A DNA stretch of 64,000 bases from an uncultured Erythrobacter sp. (lineage in GTDB: Bacteria > Pseudomonadota > Alphaproteobacteria > Sphingomonadales > Sphingomonadaceae): assembly GCA_947500645.1 (NCBI GenBank), contig CANMSD010000004.1, positions 87,093 through 151,092 of the forward strand, written 5' to 3'. Every line of letters starts with the position of its first letter. Within the stretch, counting starts at the first letter, position 1. Shown piece after piece: positions 54,379-63,133 of this stretch. The position numbers and the translations under genes are program-made. The notes under the pieces were generated by a model. It saw only the letters and a list, made by a program, of their open reading frames with translations, did no database searches and was not told the DNA's origin.

Positions 54379-57300
54379 ATGAATACCAAACTCAACCTCG
54401 CCATAGGCGTATCCTTCTTTACTATCGCTGCGATCAGCCTCGGCGAAGCCCCTGCGAAGGCGGGTGAAGAATGCTTGGTCGATACCGACAATGACAATGT
54501 CGCCACAGCAACCACCGATACGGATATCTCCGCCGATACCAACGGCACCGATGCTCTGGCTTGCGGCAATTCCGCCTATGCTGATGGAAGTGGCGCCGTC
54601 GCCATCGGTAGTGAAGCCACTGCAACCGGCGATTTCACCACCGCGATCGGGCGCAACGCGCAAGCGCTGGCCGATGGTGCACAAGCGTTTGGCGAAAGCG
54701 CCATCGCCAACAAAGTTGATTCCGTGGCTGTGGGCCGCAGCGCCGATGCCAAGGGGATCGCGGCAACCGCTATTGGGCCGAATGCCGGCGCCACCGCAGA
54801 CGCTGCGGTCGCCATCGGCAGCGGTGCGTCTGCCACGGAGATTAACGCTGTCGCCATGGGCACGGACGCGGCTGCGACTTCAGCCTATGCCGTCGCCATC
54901 GGGCATTTCTCAAGTGCCCTTGGCACGCACGGCCTCGCCATTGGATCGGGCTCAAATGTCTACGACAATAATGGTGTCGCCTTGGGCTACAATGCTGTGG
55001 CCGGTTCAAACGACGCCGATGCGTCAAGCGCCCAAAATGCCACTGCCGTCGGCAATGGTGCGTCGGCAACAGATGAATATTCGACCGCATTGGGGGCTGG
55101 TTCCAGCGCGGCGGCTTCCGAGGCCGTCGCGATTGGCCGCTTTAGCAATGCCGACGGCTCCAGCTCGGTTGCTGTTGGCCGGGGCGCCTTTTCCGCAGGC
55201 CTTAATTCAGTTGCTGTGGGCAACAACTCGGTTGCGGACTCGGCAAGCGGCGTTGCCATCGGCGATGATGCCTATTCCCAGAACACGCGCAGCATCGCCA
55301 TCGGCGTGGATGGCACCGACGTCAATTCGACAGGTGCCTGGGCATCGGGTGATGATGCTATCGCGATCGGAACCGATGCCCTCGCCTCTGCGCTGAGCGG
55401 CGTGGCGCTGGGCCATAATAGCTATGCCAATGGTGAGCGTGCCTTTGCCGGCGGCTTTGCTGCCCAGGCGTCCGGTCCGGATGCAATTGCGTTGGGGAGC
55501 AATAGCAGCGCCAGCGACGTCGATGCGGTCGCCATTGGTTCGGACGCGGGTGCCGGTGCGCAAGATGCGGTTGCGATCGGCACCAACTCGGAAGCGGACG
55601 GGGTCCGCGCTGTGGCAATCGGCCTCAGTGCCAGCACAACCGGGACTGACGCGATTGCACTGGGTTCGAACAGTCTCGCAGCCGGCGTTAGCAGCATCGC
55701 CCAAGGCAATGGTGCATCAGCTGCTGGTCTCGACAATATCGCCCTCGGCACCAATGCCTCGTCCGCCGACATTGGCACCATTGCCATCGGCAAAGACGCC
55801 ATTGGCAGCGAGGGCTATTCGGTCGTCGTCGGGGCTTTGGCAACGGCAACCGGTCCGAGCTCTACTGCCATTGGTGGCTGGTCAGACGCTACCGGCGACC
55901 AGTCCACTGCATTGGGATTTGACAGTCAGGCTACTGCCTTGTGGGCCACCGCCCTGGGCGCAGATGCCATTACAGGTGCACAAGGAGGAACATCAGTCGG
56001 CTCTTTTTCTCAAGTGGATGGGTTCGAAGGAACCGCAGTCGGCTACTCGGCGGATGCGTCGGGCGACGAATCAATTTCAATCGGTACGCATTCGGAAGCC
56101 GGTGAGCTCGGCAATGTGGCTGTCGGCGGCTACGCGTCTACCGGCGACGATTATGCGGCCGCGTTCGGCTACAACAGCGTCGCCAACGGTGCAGGCTCGC
56201 TGGCAATGGGGCACAACAGCTTCGTCAACGGCGTCAATAGCGTTGCGATCGGCGCAGGCAGCCGCGCTACCGAAGCCAATGTAGTTTCGGTTGGCGACAC
56301 TGGCAGCGAACGCCGCATCACCAATGTCGCCACGCCAACCAACGCCACCGATGCGGCCAACAAGGCCTATGTCGATGCGGTGGCTTCCACCGCCAGTGGC
56401 AATGCCGCCGACATTTCGACGCTGCAAAGCGATGTCGCAACCAACGCTTCCGGCATCGGCACCAACACGGTGAACATTGCGGCCAACACATCGGCAATTG
56501 GCACGAACGCCAACGCGATCGCCACCAACGCGGGCGATATCGCCGATCTGCAGGCCTCGGCTTCGGCCAGTGCCGCCGAGCTCAACTATTTCGCGGTCAA
56601 CTCGGCTGCTGCCGATGCCGATGCTTCGGGCAGTGAAGCCATTGCCCTGGGCGGCGCAACTACGGCTTCGGGTATTTCTGCAATTGCCCTAGGCGCTGAC
56701 GCAGTTGCCTCTGGAGAAACATCGAACGCGATTGGCTCTGGTAGTGAGGCGAGTGCCTTGCGTGCTTCTGCTGTGGGTCCGAACGCGCGGGCGACGCAGA
56801 CCAATGCCACCGCTTTTGGTGCAGCAGCCCAGTCGCTGGCGACCAATTCGGTCGCAGCCGGGGTGGGCTCTGTAGCGCTGGGTGACCGTTCGGCGGCGAT
56901 CGGCTTTGCCTCGCGCGCAGAAGGCTCGCGCAACATCGCCTTTGGCAGCGAGGCCTTTGCTAGCGGAGCCAATGCTTCTGCGGTGGGTGCCAACAGCCGC
57001 GCGAGCGCTGGTCAGGCGACCGCTGTGGGTCAGAACGCGCTGGCGAGCGGATTGAACTCGACCGCTCTGGCGCATGGTAGCCAGGCGACAGGGACCAATG
57101 CGACCGCGATCTCGGTCAATGCCAGCGCGAGTGGCAGCGGCTCGGTGGCGATTGGCTTTGCGGCCAATGCCGCGCAGACCAACGCGGTCGCGATCGGGAC
57201 CAACGCGGCGACCACGGCAGCCAACCAGGTCACACTGGGGGGTACGGGCAGTGCGGTACGGATCGGCGATATCGATGCGAGCACGGCTGCTCAGCAAGGC

Positions 57301-57711
57301 CCGGTCGATGCGGTGACGGTCGATGCCAACGGCGTGCTGGGCAAGCAGCAAGTCGCCACCGCTGCTTCGGTCGACAATGTCCGCGTGGCGCTCAACAGTG
57401 TTGCACAGGTCTCCACCGCGCAGTTCGATGCGCTCAGCGGACGGGTCAGCACTCTGTTTGACCTCACCGACACGATCGACCGTGATGCGCAGCGCGGCAT
57501 TGCTTCGATTGCTGCGCAGGCTGCACCGCACTTTCCCAGCGCAGCAGGCAAGACCAGCTATGCCAGCAATGTCGCGACCTATCGCGGTGAGGTTGGTTTT
57601 TCAGCCGGGTTGATGCACCGCTTCGAAGGCGACTTCGCCATCACCGCAGGCATGACCTACGCAGGCGGCAACTCCACCAGCATCCGCGCAGGCATCGCAG
57701 GAGAGTTCTGA
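54379..57711 (+). CDS. YadA-type trimeric autotransporter adhesin (adhesin 2)
   Basis: ATG 54379 has AAGGGA upstream and starts a signal peptide (MNTKLNLAIG ... EAPAKA); the frame is open to 54169 but that leader is not protein-like. The 1110-aa adhesin has an N-terminal Cys32-Cys62 segment enclosing an Asp-rich loop, a long beta-roll head of repeats (DAVAIGSDAGA-type), a neck near 643 (GSERRITNVATPTNATDAAN), a coiled-coil stalk (~655-735), a second head (~745-960) and a C-terminal YadA-like anchor ending RAGIAGEF. The anchor differs from that of adhesin 1. Surface adhesion or autoaggregation is the expected role. A terminator hairpin follows. Confidence 0.92.
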   Translation: MNTKLNLAIGVSFFTIAAISLGEAPAKAGEECLVDTDNDNVATATTDTDISADTNGTDALACGNSAYADGSGAVAIGSEATATGDFTTAIGRNAQALADGAQAFGESAIANKVDSVAVGRSADAKGIAATAIGPNAGATADAAVAIGSGASATEINAVAMGTDAAATSAYAVAIGHFSSALGTHGLAIGSGSNVYDNNGVALGYNAVAGSNDADASSAQNATAVGNGASATDEYSTALGAGSSAAASEAVAIGRFSNADGSSSVAVGRGAFSAGLNSVAVGNNSVADSASGVAIGDDAYSQNTRSIAIGVDGTDVNSTGAWASGDDAIAIGTDALASALSGVALGHNSYANGERAFAGGFAAQASGPDAIALGSNSSASDVDAVAIGSDAGAGAQDAVAIGTNSEADGVRAVAIGLSASTTGTDAIALGSNSLAAGVSSIAQGNGASAAGLDNIALGTNASSADIGTIAIGKDAIGSEGYSVVVGALATATGPSSTAIGGWSDATGDQSTALGFDSQATALWATALGADAITGAQGGTSVGSFSQVDGFEGTAVGYSADASGDESISIGTHSEAGELGNVAVGGYASTGDDYAAAFGYNSVANGAGSLAMGHNSFVNGVNSVAIGAGSRATEANVVSVGDTGSERRITNVATPTNATDAANKAYVDAVASTASGNAADISTLQSDVATNASGIGTNTVNIAANTSAIGTNANAIATNAGDIADLQASASASAAELNYFAVNSAAADADASGSEAIALGGATTASGISAIALGADAVASGETSNAIGSGSEASALRASAVGPNARATQTNATAFGAAAQSLATNSVAAGVGSVALGDRSAAIGFASRAEGSRNIAFGSEAFASGANASAVGANSRASAGQATAVGQNALASGLNSTALAHGSQATGTNATAISVNASASGSGSVAIGFAANAAQTNAVAIGTNAATTAANQVTLGGTGSAVRIGDIDASTAAQQGPVDAVTVDANGVLGKQQVATAASVDNVRVALNSVAQVSTAQFDALSGRVSTLFDLTDTIDRDAQRGIASIAAQAAPHFPSAAGKTSYASNVATYRGEVGFSAGLMHRFEGDFAITAGMTYAGGNSTSIRAGIAGEF

Positions 57712-57727
57712 GGATTGAGCCAAAGGC

Positions 57728-57755
57728 GGCGGGTCGGATGAGAGTCCGGCCCGCC
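57728..57755 (+). terminator. Hairpin terminator after adhesin 2
   Basis: GGCGGGTCGGA pairs with TCCGGCCCGCC (11 bp, one G-T pair, loop TGAGAG), 16 nt after the stop. No T-tract. Confidence 0.5.
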
Positions 57756-57855
57756 AACTGTCCAATCAACTACGCCAGAACCATCAATTGAGATGGCACT
57801 CTGCTAACCTCTCGCTGCCTGCTACACTCGGCGTTCTCCAAGCCGCGCCAAGACA

Positions 57856-58037
57856 GCCATCATCCCCGATGCGACGTGGTCGATGTCTTTCAACCTCGCG
57901 ACCTAAGAGGGCGAACAAGGCTTCTCAACTTCGATCGTCGTCGTTTTACTGACGACGTCTATGTGTCGGGCGGTATCACCGGATCAAGCGTCAAAGGCTC
58001 AACCGGCGGACGCGTAGGTGTAACCTTCGGCTTCTGA
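57856..58037 (+). pseudogene. Relic of a YadA anchor domain (third adhesin)
   Basis: This stretch matches the end of adhesin 1 (23902-24084) nearly codon for codon: IIPDATWSMSFNLAT, a TAA at 57904-57906, then EGEQGFSTSIV, then after a frame change YVSGGITGSSVKGSTGGRVG and the ending VTFGF. It is 182 nt against 183 nt, so one base has been lost, between ~57933 and 57958. An in-frame stop and a frameshift make it non-functional. It is closer to adhesin 1's anchor than to adhesin 2's, although it lies behind adhesin 2. Confidence 0.85.
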
Positions 58038-58049
58038 TGCAACAGGGTT

Positions 58050-58085
58050 AGCGGTCATTCGCGCAGCGCTCTGCGAATGACCGCT
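58050..58085 (+). terminator. Strong hairpin after anchor relic
   Basis: AGCGGTCATTCGC pairs perfectly with GCGAATGACCGCT (13 bp, 10-nt loop), 13 nt after the relic's stop. It is probably the old terminator of the lost adhesin gene. Confidence 0.5.
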
Positions 58086-58120
58086 TCCACCCCCATTCTT
58101 AGTCATTGAGACCCAGCTAC

Positions 58121-58160
58121 AACCGGGCCGAGGGCGGACAGTCCGGAATTGAGGGTATCG
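58121..58160 (+). repeat. Dispersed intergenic repeat, copy
   Basis: AACCGGGCCGAGGGCGGACA then GTCCGGAATTGAGG matches the copy at 17997-18035 almost base for base. Confidence 0.5.
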
Positions 58161-58245
58161 TCCACGGAACCGCCAATCTGTGAATGACCCGATCTGCGGA
58201 CCACGCGCCCTTGCCAGCTTGCTGACGGCTCCAAAGCCAGCAAGG

Positions 58246-59178
58246 TCAGCGCCAGTCAGGTTCGCCAATCGGGAAGCCACGAGCCTCCAGCTGATCGAGC
58301 ACTCCGTCCCGTTCGGCCAGAACCCGAAGTGGCACAACTGCCAGCGTTACCCCAGTATCGCTTGCGGCATCTGCGATCATATCGGTCCACTGGTCGCGGA
58401 TTTCCCTACCCAGATCGTCGTCGGACCAGGGCCAGCAAGTGCCAAGCGCAATTTCGAGAGGGTTCGACATCACCGCAGGTATATCGAACTTGCGCCAGTC
58501 GTTGCCGCGCGCATCAATGATGTCCTTGCCCGCCTCGGTCGCGCTCATTGCCGCCTCAAGGCAGGCGATGTGGCTTGCAGGTTCTGCCTCAGCAAGATCG
58601 TCCAGCAGGTCTTCGCCACGAAACCGTTCGGGCCGACTGACTGGGACATCGGCCCGGTTTGCAGCCTTGCGTACTACCTCGGTCGCGTCCTTGGTAGTGT
58701 CGTCATCGAAATCGAGCCGCCGTGTAAGCAAATCGAAGGACGACATGAGGAAACTACGACGATCGTAATCGACATCATATTCGGATTCCAGCGCGGCCAA
58801 CCGCTTGCGCTGCTCGACAGTCAAGTAGTCAGATGCGACCTTGTCATCGGGCAGCTTGGTGAAGCGCCCCCCGCGCAAAATCATACGGAAGACATCACCG
58901 GGCGAGAACTTGGGCCGCGCGCGGATAATGACTCGGTTGGCCTCTGTTGTCGCTTCCTTCAACCGATCGGGCTGCCACAGCGTGCTCTTCGGTACAGCGC
59001 GGATTTCGCCGACAAGGATTATCGCACCGTTTGGCGTGTCGATAGTCCACATCGGTGCGCCAGAGCGCTGCGCGGTGACGACGATCTCGTTCGGGTTCGA
59101 AAGTTCCTGGGCAAACGCTGATGCCGCCCCAAGTGAGACTGCGGCTATGGCCGCTGCAAAGACTGGAATCCGCACCAT
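58246..59178 (-). CDS. TraB/GumN family protein
   Basis: The 310-aa protein has a signal peptide (MVRIPVFAAA ... SAFAQ) and the TraB/GumN layout: an N-terminal strand pair around PMWTIDTPNGAIILVGEIRA, a helical centre (LTVEQRKRLAALESEYDVDY), and a C-terminal segment VTLAVVPLRVLAERDGVLDQ. In canonical members the N-terminal motif is GxxHxxP and the C-terminal motif GxxHL; here the histidines at both places look replaced (GEIRAVP, VVPLRVL), which may mean loss of the proposed metallopeptidase-like activity. Predicted periplasmic. It stands alone, convergent with the adhesin region. Confidence 0.8.
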   Translation of the reverse strand: MVRIPVFAAAIAAVSLGAASAFAQELSNPNEIVVTAQRSGAPMWTIDTPNGAIILVGEIRAVPKSTLWQPDRLKEATTEANRVIIRARPKFSPGDVFRMILRGGRFTKLPDDKVASDYLTVEQRKRLAALESEYDVDYDRRSFLMSSFDLLTRRLDFDDDTTKDATEVVRKAANRADVPVSRPERFRGEDLLDDLAEAEPASHIACLEAAMSATEAGKDIIDARGNDWRKFDIPAVMSNPLEIALGTCWPWSDDDLGREIRDQWTDMIADAASDTGVTLAVVPLRVLAERDGVLDQLEARGFPIGEPDWR

Positions 59179-59503
59179 GCCGACGCCTTATCAGTCGGGG
59201 AATAGACGATTGGTGAACAAGCTCATGCAGTGCGTCGTATTGCAACTCGTATGCGCGCAAAGCAGAAGCTTTGCCGTCTACGCCCGAAGATGGGCCGTAG
59301 GCGGACTGTCGGCTTCCGGTTGTTAGGATGCGAAGATCAGAGATTCAGCCTCTGACCTGAAATCAGGCGTACAGGTCGACAAGCTTACCTAGCGAAAACG
59401 GAGACAGCGGTCGTGAAAGACTATCGGAGGCGTTCGTTTTGCGCCTTTGGTAACTTTAGCCTGTCATTCTTTAGGCCAAGTCAAGGTAATAGTTCGGAAG
59501 ACG
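59179..59503. other. Gene-free stretch with repeat copy
   Basis: It lies between divergent genes. It carries a short repeat copy at 59290-59325 and the upstream region of the small membrane protein. No other structure seen. Confidence 0.35.
59290..59325 (+). repeat. Dispersed intergenic repeat, partial copy
   Basis: ATGGGCCGTAGGCGGACTGT followed by CGGCTTCCGG matches the 5' half of the 60112 copy. Confidence 0.45.
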
Positions 59504-60049
59504 ATGACTCAAGGCTACAATTTCGACATACGTGTCTCTGCAAAACGCCGGGCCTTCGTGCGCCTGGCCATCTCTTCGGTGTTCTCGATAGGGCTCGTAG
59601 TCTGTGGTCTCTATCTGCTTCCCCAGAACGCGGAATGGGCCTCACTCGTAGGCATGGTTGCAGTATGGGACGGCTGGGCGTTCATAGGACTCGTCATGCT
59701 TGGTGTTGGCATGTTCACAATCATCAAAGAGGTGGTATTCGCTATCAAAAGCCTCGGTCAGACCGGTCATTGGCATTTCTTATTGACGGATGACCATCTT
59801 TCTTGGGACGTGCCGGACCACCCGCATGGAGAAGAAGTGGGCTTTCGATCAGTGTTGTCTGAGATCAGCTTAATCGAGTGTCGAACGATTGAACGATGGG
59901 AGCGGGTGGATACCCGCGAATATTGGCTGCACTTTCACGACCGCTACCCGATTCAACTTCAGTCCTATTCCGGGGTCTCGCTTTCATGGCTGGCGTCCCA
60001 AATCCGCGATGCAGGTATCGAGTACCGCAATACGACGATACAGAGCTGA
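59504..60049 (+). CDS. Small membrane protein of unknown function
   Basis: ATG 59504 follows GGAAG; the frame can extend to 59447. The 181-aa protein has a short cytoplasmic N-terminus, two transmembrane helices (~22-42, AISSVFSIGLVVCGLYLL; ~55-75, WAFIGLVMLGVGMFTII) and a ~95-residue soluble C-terminal part with alternating strands (HWHFLLTDDHLSWDVP, YWLHFHDRYPIQL) ending in a helix, resembling a PH-like beta domain. No family is recognised with confidence. It has no operon partner. Confidence 0.7.
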   Translation: MTQGYNFDIRVSAKRRAFVRLAISSVFSIGLVVCGLYLLPQNAEWASLVGMVAVWDGWAFIGLVMLGVGMFTIIKEVVFAIKSLGQTGHWHFLLTDDHLSWDVPDHPHGEEVGFRSVLSEISLIECRTIERWERVDTREYWLHFHDRYPIQLQSYSGVSLSWLASQIRDAGIEYRNTTIQS

Positions 60050-60111
60050 CAAACGGCCAGAGTACAGCTCAATTCAAATGTGAGTTCTTGTTTTATCGGA
60101 ATTGACCCCAA

Positions 60112-60170
60112 CTGGGGCCGATAGCGGACTGTCTGGTTTCGGTCGAAGCGCATCAAAAAGCGGACATGGG
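60112..60170 (+). repeat. Dispersed intergenic repeat, copy
   Basis: CTGGGGCCGATAGCGGACTG, TCTGGTTTCGG and AAGCGGACATGG. This is the clearest copy and defines the core used for the family. Confidence 0.6.
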
Positions 60171-60240
60171 CGTACCTCGTCCGAGAACGCTATCGGTCCG
60201 CCGAACCGAACGCTCGATCATATCGGCAAAGCGCCTTACA

Positions 60241-61650
60241 TCATCCGATCGTGAGGTGAGTGAACACGGCAATCACTGCGATCGGCGAAACGTAGCGGAT
60301 CGACAACAGCCACAATTTGAATGCAAAATGCGAATCGAACATGTGCTCCATCGTCTTGCGTGGCGCGACCCATCCGATGAAGATCGCAACGCACAATCCG
60401 CCAAACGGCAGGGACACTTCGGTGGTCAGGTAGCTCAGCCAGTCGAACAAGGTCTTGTCTTCGCCCCATGGACGCACGTCCGACCAGATGTTGAACGAGA
60501 AGACCGAGATCAGGCCCAGAATGGCGGTTAGGGCGGTCAGCCGGATCACCCATTTACGGCGGTCCGCCTCACCGTCGGCCAGCGACGCAGCCATTGGCTC
60601 GATCAGCGCGAAAATGGAGGTCATGGCGGCTACAACCAGCAGCGCGAAGAACAGTGTTCCAACCAGCGCGCCGCCTGGCATCGAACCGAAGGCGACAGGC
60701 AAGGTCACGAAGACAAGCCCTGGCCCGGCTGCCGGATCGAGACCGAACCCGAACACGATGGGCATGATCGCCATGCCTGCGGCGATTGCGCACAACGTAT
60801 CGAACAATGCAATCCAGCCTGCCGCGCGCGGAATGGCAACGTCTTCTGCGACGTACCCGCCATAGGCAATCATCGCACCAAGCCCAAGTGACAGGGTAAA
60901 GAAGGCATGGCCGGCGGCTGATAGCGCAACTTCGGGGGTCAAGGCGGAGAAATCGGGCGTGAACATGAAGTGCAGCGCAGCAGCGGCATCGCCGATTATT
61001 GCCGCATAGATTCCGAGCCCGATCAGCAACACTGCCAGCACGGGCATCAACCAGCGCACCGCTCTGTCAAGGCCCGCGCGCACCCCGCGTGAGGCCACGA
61101 AAGCCGCCGCACCAAGAACAACGAGCTGCCAGAAGATCATTTCGGCTGGGCTTGCCAGCAGCGCATCAAAGCGCGCGCTGTAGTCTTCGGCGGCAAGGCC
61201 CTGCAGTGAGCCCAAGGAGAAACGCCATGCATAGGCGAGCGCCCATCCGGCGATTACGCTGTAAAAGCTCAGGATGAGGATCGCGGTGGCAGCACCAAGC
61301 CAACCGACTGCATTCCAGAGATGCCCGCCCCTCAGCTCGTGTGCGATGCGACCGAACGTGCGGGTCACCGCCGCGCCGCCAGTACGCCCGAGCCCCAGTT
61401 CTGCAATCAGGATCGGCAATCCGACAAGCAGGACCATGGCGAGGTAGAGGATAACGAAGGCGCCGCCGCCATTCGCTCCGACCATGTAGGGAAACTTCCA
61501 GATGTTGCCGAGGCCGACCGCTGACCCGACAGCTGCCGCGATGAAGGCCGCGCGTGACGACCATCCGGTCACGGTTCCCGCTTTTGTAGCAGGTGATGTT
61601 TCGCGTCGGCCATGGGCATGGGTCGGATAGCTGAGTATGGGAGTCCTCAT
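60241..61650 (-). CDS. Neurotransmitter:sodium symporter (NSS/SNF) family transporter
   Basis: ATG 61650 overlaps the stop of the preceding GNAT gene (ATGA, 4 nt), and the first conserved helix follows at ~30; longer starts to 61962 lie inside the GNAT gene. The 469-aa protein has ~11-12 helices with the LeuT-type first helix AAVGSAVGLGNIWKFPYMVG holding the unwound Na/substrate site. Family members import amino acids or amines with Na. The short, bacterial-type architecture fits an amino-acid symporter. It is the second gene of a two-gene operon with an acetyltransferase, next to a divergent LysR. Confidence 0.93.
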   Translation of the reverse strand: MRTPILSYPTHAHGRRETSPATKAGTVTGWSSRAAFIAAAVGSAVGLGNIWKFPYMVGANGGGAFVILYLAMVLLVGLPILIAELGLGRTGGAAVTRTFGRIAHELRGGHLWNAVGWLGAATAILILSFYSVIAGWALAYAWRFSLGSLQGLAAEDYSARFDALLASPAEMIFWQLVVLGAAAFVASRGVRAGLDRAVRWLMPVLAVLLIGLGIYAAIIGDAAAALHFMFTPDFSALTPEVALSAAGHAFFTLSLGLGAMIAYGGYVAEDVAIPRAAGWIALFDTLCAIAAGMAIMPIVFGFGLDPAAGPGLVFVTLPVAFGSMPGGALVGTLFFALLVVAAMTSIFALIEPMAASLADGEADRRKWVIRLTALTAILGLISVFSFNIWSDVRPWGEDKTLFDWLSYLTTEVSLPFGGLCVAIFIGWVAPRKTMEHMFDSHFAFKLWLLSIRYVSPIAVIAVFTHLTIG

Positions 61651-62168
61651 GCGGCGCTCCTTTGCTCGATCAGAGATTTCGACATGGCGATGCCAGGCAG
61701 GCTTGTGGACCCGATCTCCAGCGTGCCAGCACCTCTCGCAGCAAAGCCATGATTGCGATAGAACTGCACTGCGTTGAAGGTCGCAAGCAGTCTCAGTTCG
61801 GATACACCGGCAGCTTTCGCCTGCCGTTCGACATGCATCAGCAGGACGCTGGCAACTCCCCGTCGTGCGAAGTCTGGATGGACGTAGACCGAGCGAACTT
61901 CGGCGATGCGGGGTGCGGATGAGGCCGTGCGTGAGTCGTCGCTCGGTTGCCAGGCTGCACAACCGACAATCCGGGAGCGCTCCGTCATCACGGTCGCACG
62001 ACCGCTTGCGACCAGCGCGTCGAAGTGACCCGCATTGTAGCGCAGCAACGCTGAGATCTGTTCGGGATCGTAGTTTGCAGCCGCCAGTTCCATCATGGCG
62101 GCGCGTTGCGAATCCAGCATGGCGGGGACGTCCCCGATTTGTGCGGGGCGAATTTTAGGATCAAGCAT
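61647..62168 (-). CDS. GNAT family N-acetyltransferase
   Basis: The 173-aa protein has the GNAT fold: EVRSVYVHPDFARRGVASVLL includes the beta4 strand and the acetyl-CoA loop (RRGVAS), and LRLLATFNAVQFYRNHGF is the motif-B end. It transfers acetyl groups from acetyl-CoA to an amine. Its stop overlaps the start of the NSS symporter, so the two are translationally coupled; the acetyltransferase may modify the imported amine or amino acid. It is divergent from a LysR gene, with a 116-nt shared upstream region holding an inverted repeat. Confidence 0.9.
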   Translation of the reverse strand: MLDPKIRPAQIGDVPAMLDSQRAAMMELAAANYDPEQISALLRYNAGHFDALVASGRATVMTERSRIVGCAAWQPSDDSRTASSAPRIAEVRSVYVHPDFARRGVASVLLMHVERQAKAAGVSELRLLATFNAVQFYRNHGFAARGAGTLEIGSTSLPGIAMSKSLIEQRSAA

Positions 62169-62243
62169 GTTGTAGTTAAACTTCTGAGAGATTGTGGCGG
62201 AGGGGTATTCTGCCCTTATATCGGTAGCCTCCCAGCAAGGTCG

Positions 62244-62265
62244 AACGAATTGACCTACATTCGTT
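62244..62265. promoter_or_regulatory. Candidate LysR operator in divergent region
   Basis: AACGAAT-N8-ATTCGTT is a perfect 7-bp inverted repeat between the GNAT-NSS operon and the LysR gene, 19 nt before the LysR start. LysR proteins bind interrupted palindromes in this position; assignment is inference. Confidence 0.45.
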
Positions 62266-62284
62266 ATTCAATAATATTGATCTT

Positions 62285-63133
62285 ATGTTCGACCAGGATC
62301 TGCTGAAAACCTTTGTCACCATCCTTGAATCCGGCAGCTTTTCAGTTGCTGCCGATCGAGTGGGGCGAACACCTTCAGCGGTGAGCATGCAGATCAAGCG
62401 ACTTGAACAGGCGGTGGGAAGAAGGTTGCTCGTGCGAAGCGCACATGGGGTGGCGCCGACCGCCGAAGGAGAGACCCTTCTGCTGCATGCTCGCCAGGTG
62501 CTTGAGGCCAATGAGGCGGCATTCGATGCGATGATGGGGGCGAGAGCCGAGAAGAGCCTGCACTTGGGGATTCCCGATACCTATCTGCAGAATCTCCTTC
62601 TGCCGCACCTCCGCGATTTCATCGCCTCCTTCCCCGAGACAACGCTTCGGGTAACGGTCGCAAGCTCGCAGCAGCTGTTGCAGCGGTTTGACGAGGGGGT
62701 TCTGCATCTGATGCTTACAACCGAGTACCAGATCGGCGACGAGCGCGGCGAGCTCGTCCACGAAGAGCGCGGCCTGTGGGTCTGCGCCGAAGGTTCACCC
62801 GCCCTCGACTTGAATCCCTTGCCGTTAGCACTTGCCTTTGAGGGCAGCACCTATCGCCAGCTCGCCAAGGATATCCTGCGCGGGCAACCCAGGACTTATC
62901 GCGTTGCGTTTTCCAGCAACCGCCAGCAAGCGATCCAGCTGGCGATAGACTCAGGTGCGGCTGTCGGGCTCTTGCCCGCGTCATGGAAAATGCCGTCGAT
63001 GCGCGAACTCACCGCCGAAGACGGTTTTTCGCCCGTGCCGCCGCTTCTGGTGCGAATGCGGACTAAGAAGGGCGCCGCTACTGAGGCGTGCGAGTGGCTG
63101 GCCGATCAGATCAAAGAGGCAAGCCGCGAGTAG
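62285..63133 (+). CDS. LysR family transcriptional regulator
   Basis: The 282-aa protein has the N-terminal winged helix-turn-helix (LLKTFVTILESGSFSVAADR, TPSAVSMQIKRLEQAVGRRL) and a C-terminal effector-binding domain. It is divergent from the GNAT-NSS operon and probably regulates it and itself. The effector domain is of ordinary length. Inducer may be the amino acid or amine carried by the symporter; this is inferred from position. Confidence 0.92.
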   Translation: MFDQDLLKTFVTILESGSFSVAADRVGRTPSAVSMQIKRLEQAVGRRLLVRSAHGVAPTAEGETLLLHARQVLEANEAAFDAMMGARAEKSLHLGIPDTYLQNLLLPHLRDFIASFPETTLRVTVASSQQLLQRFDEGVLHLMLTTEYQIGDERGELVHEERGLWVCAEGSPALDLNPLPLALAFEGSTYRQLAKDILRGQPRTYRVAFSSNRQQAIQLAIDSGAAVGLLPASWKMPSMRELTAEDGFSPVPPLLVRMRTKKGAATEACEWLADQIKEASRE

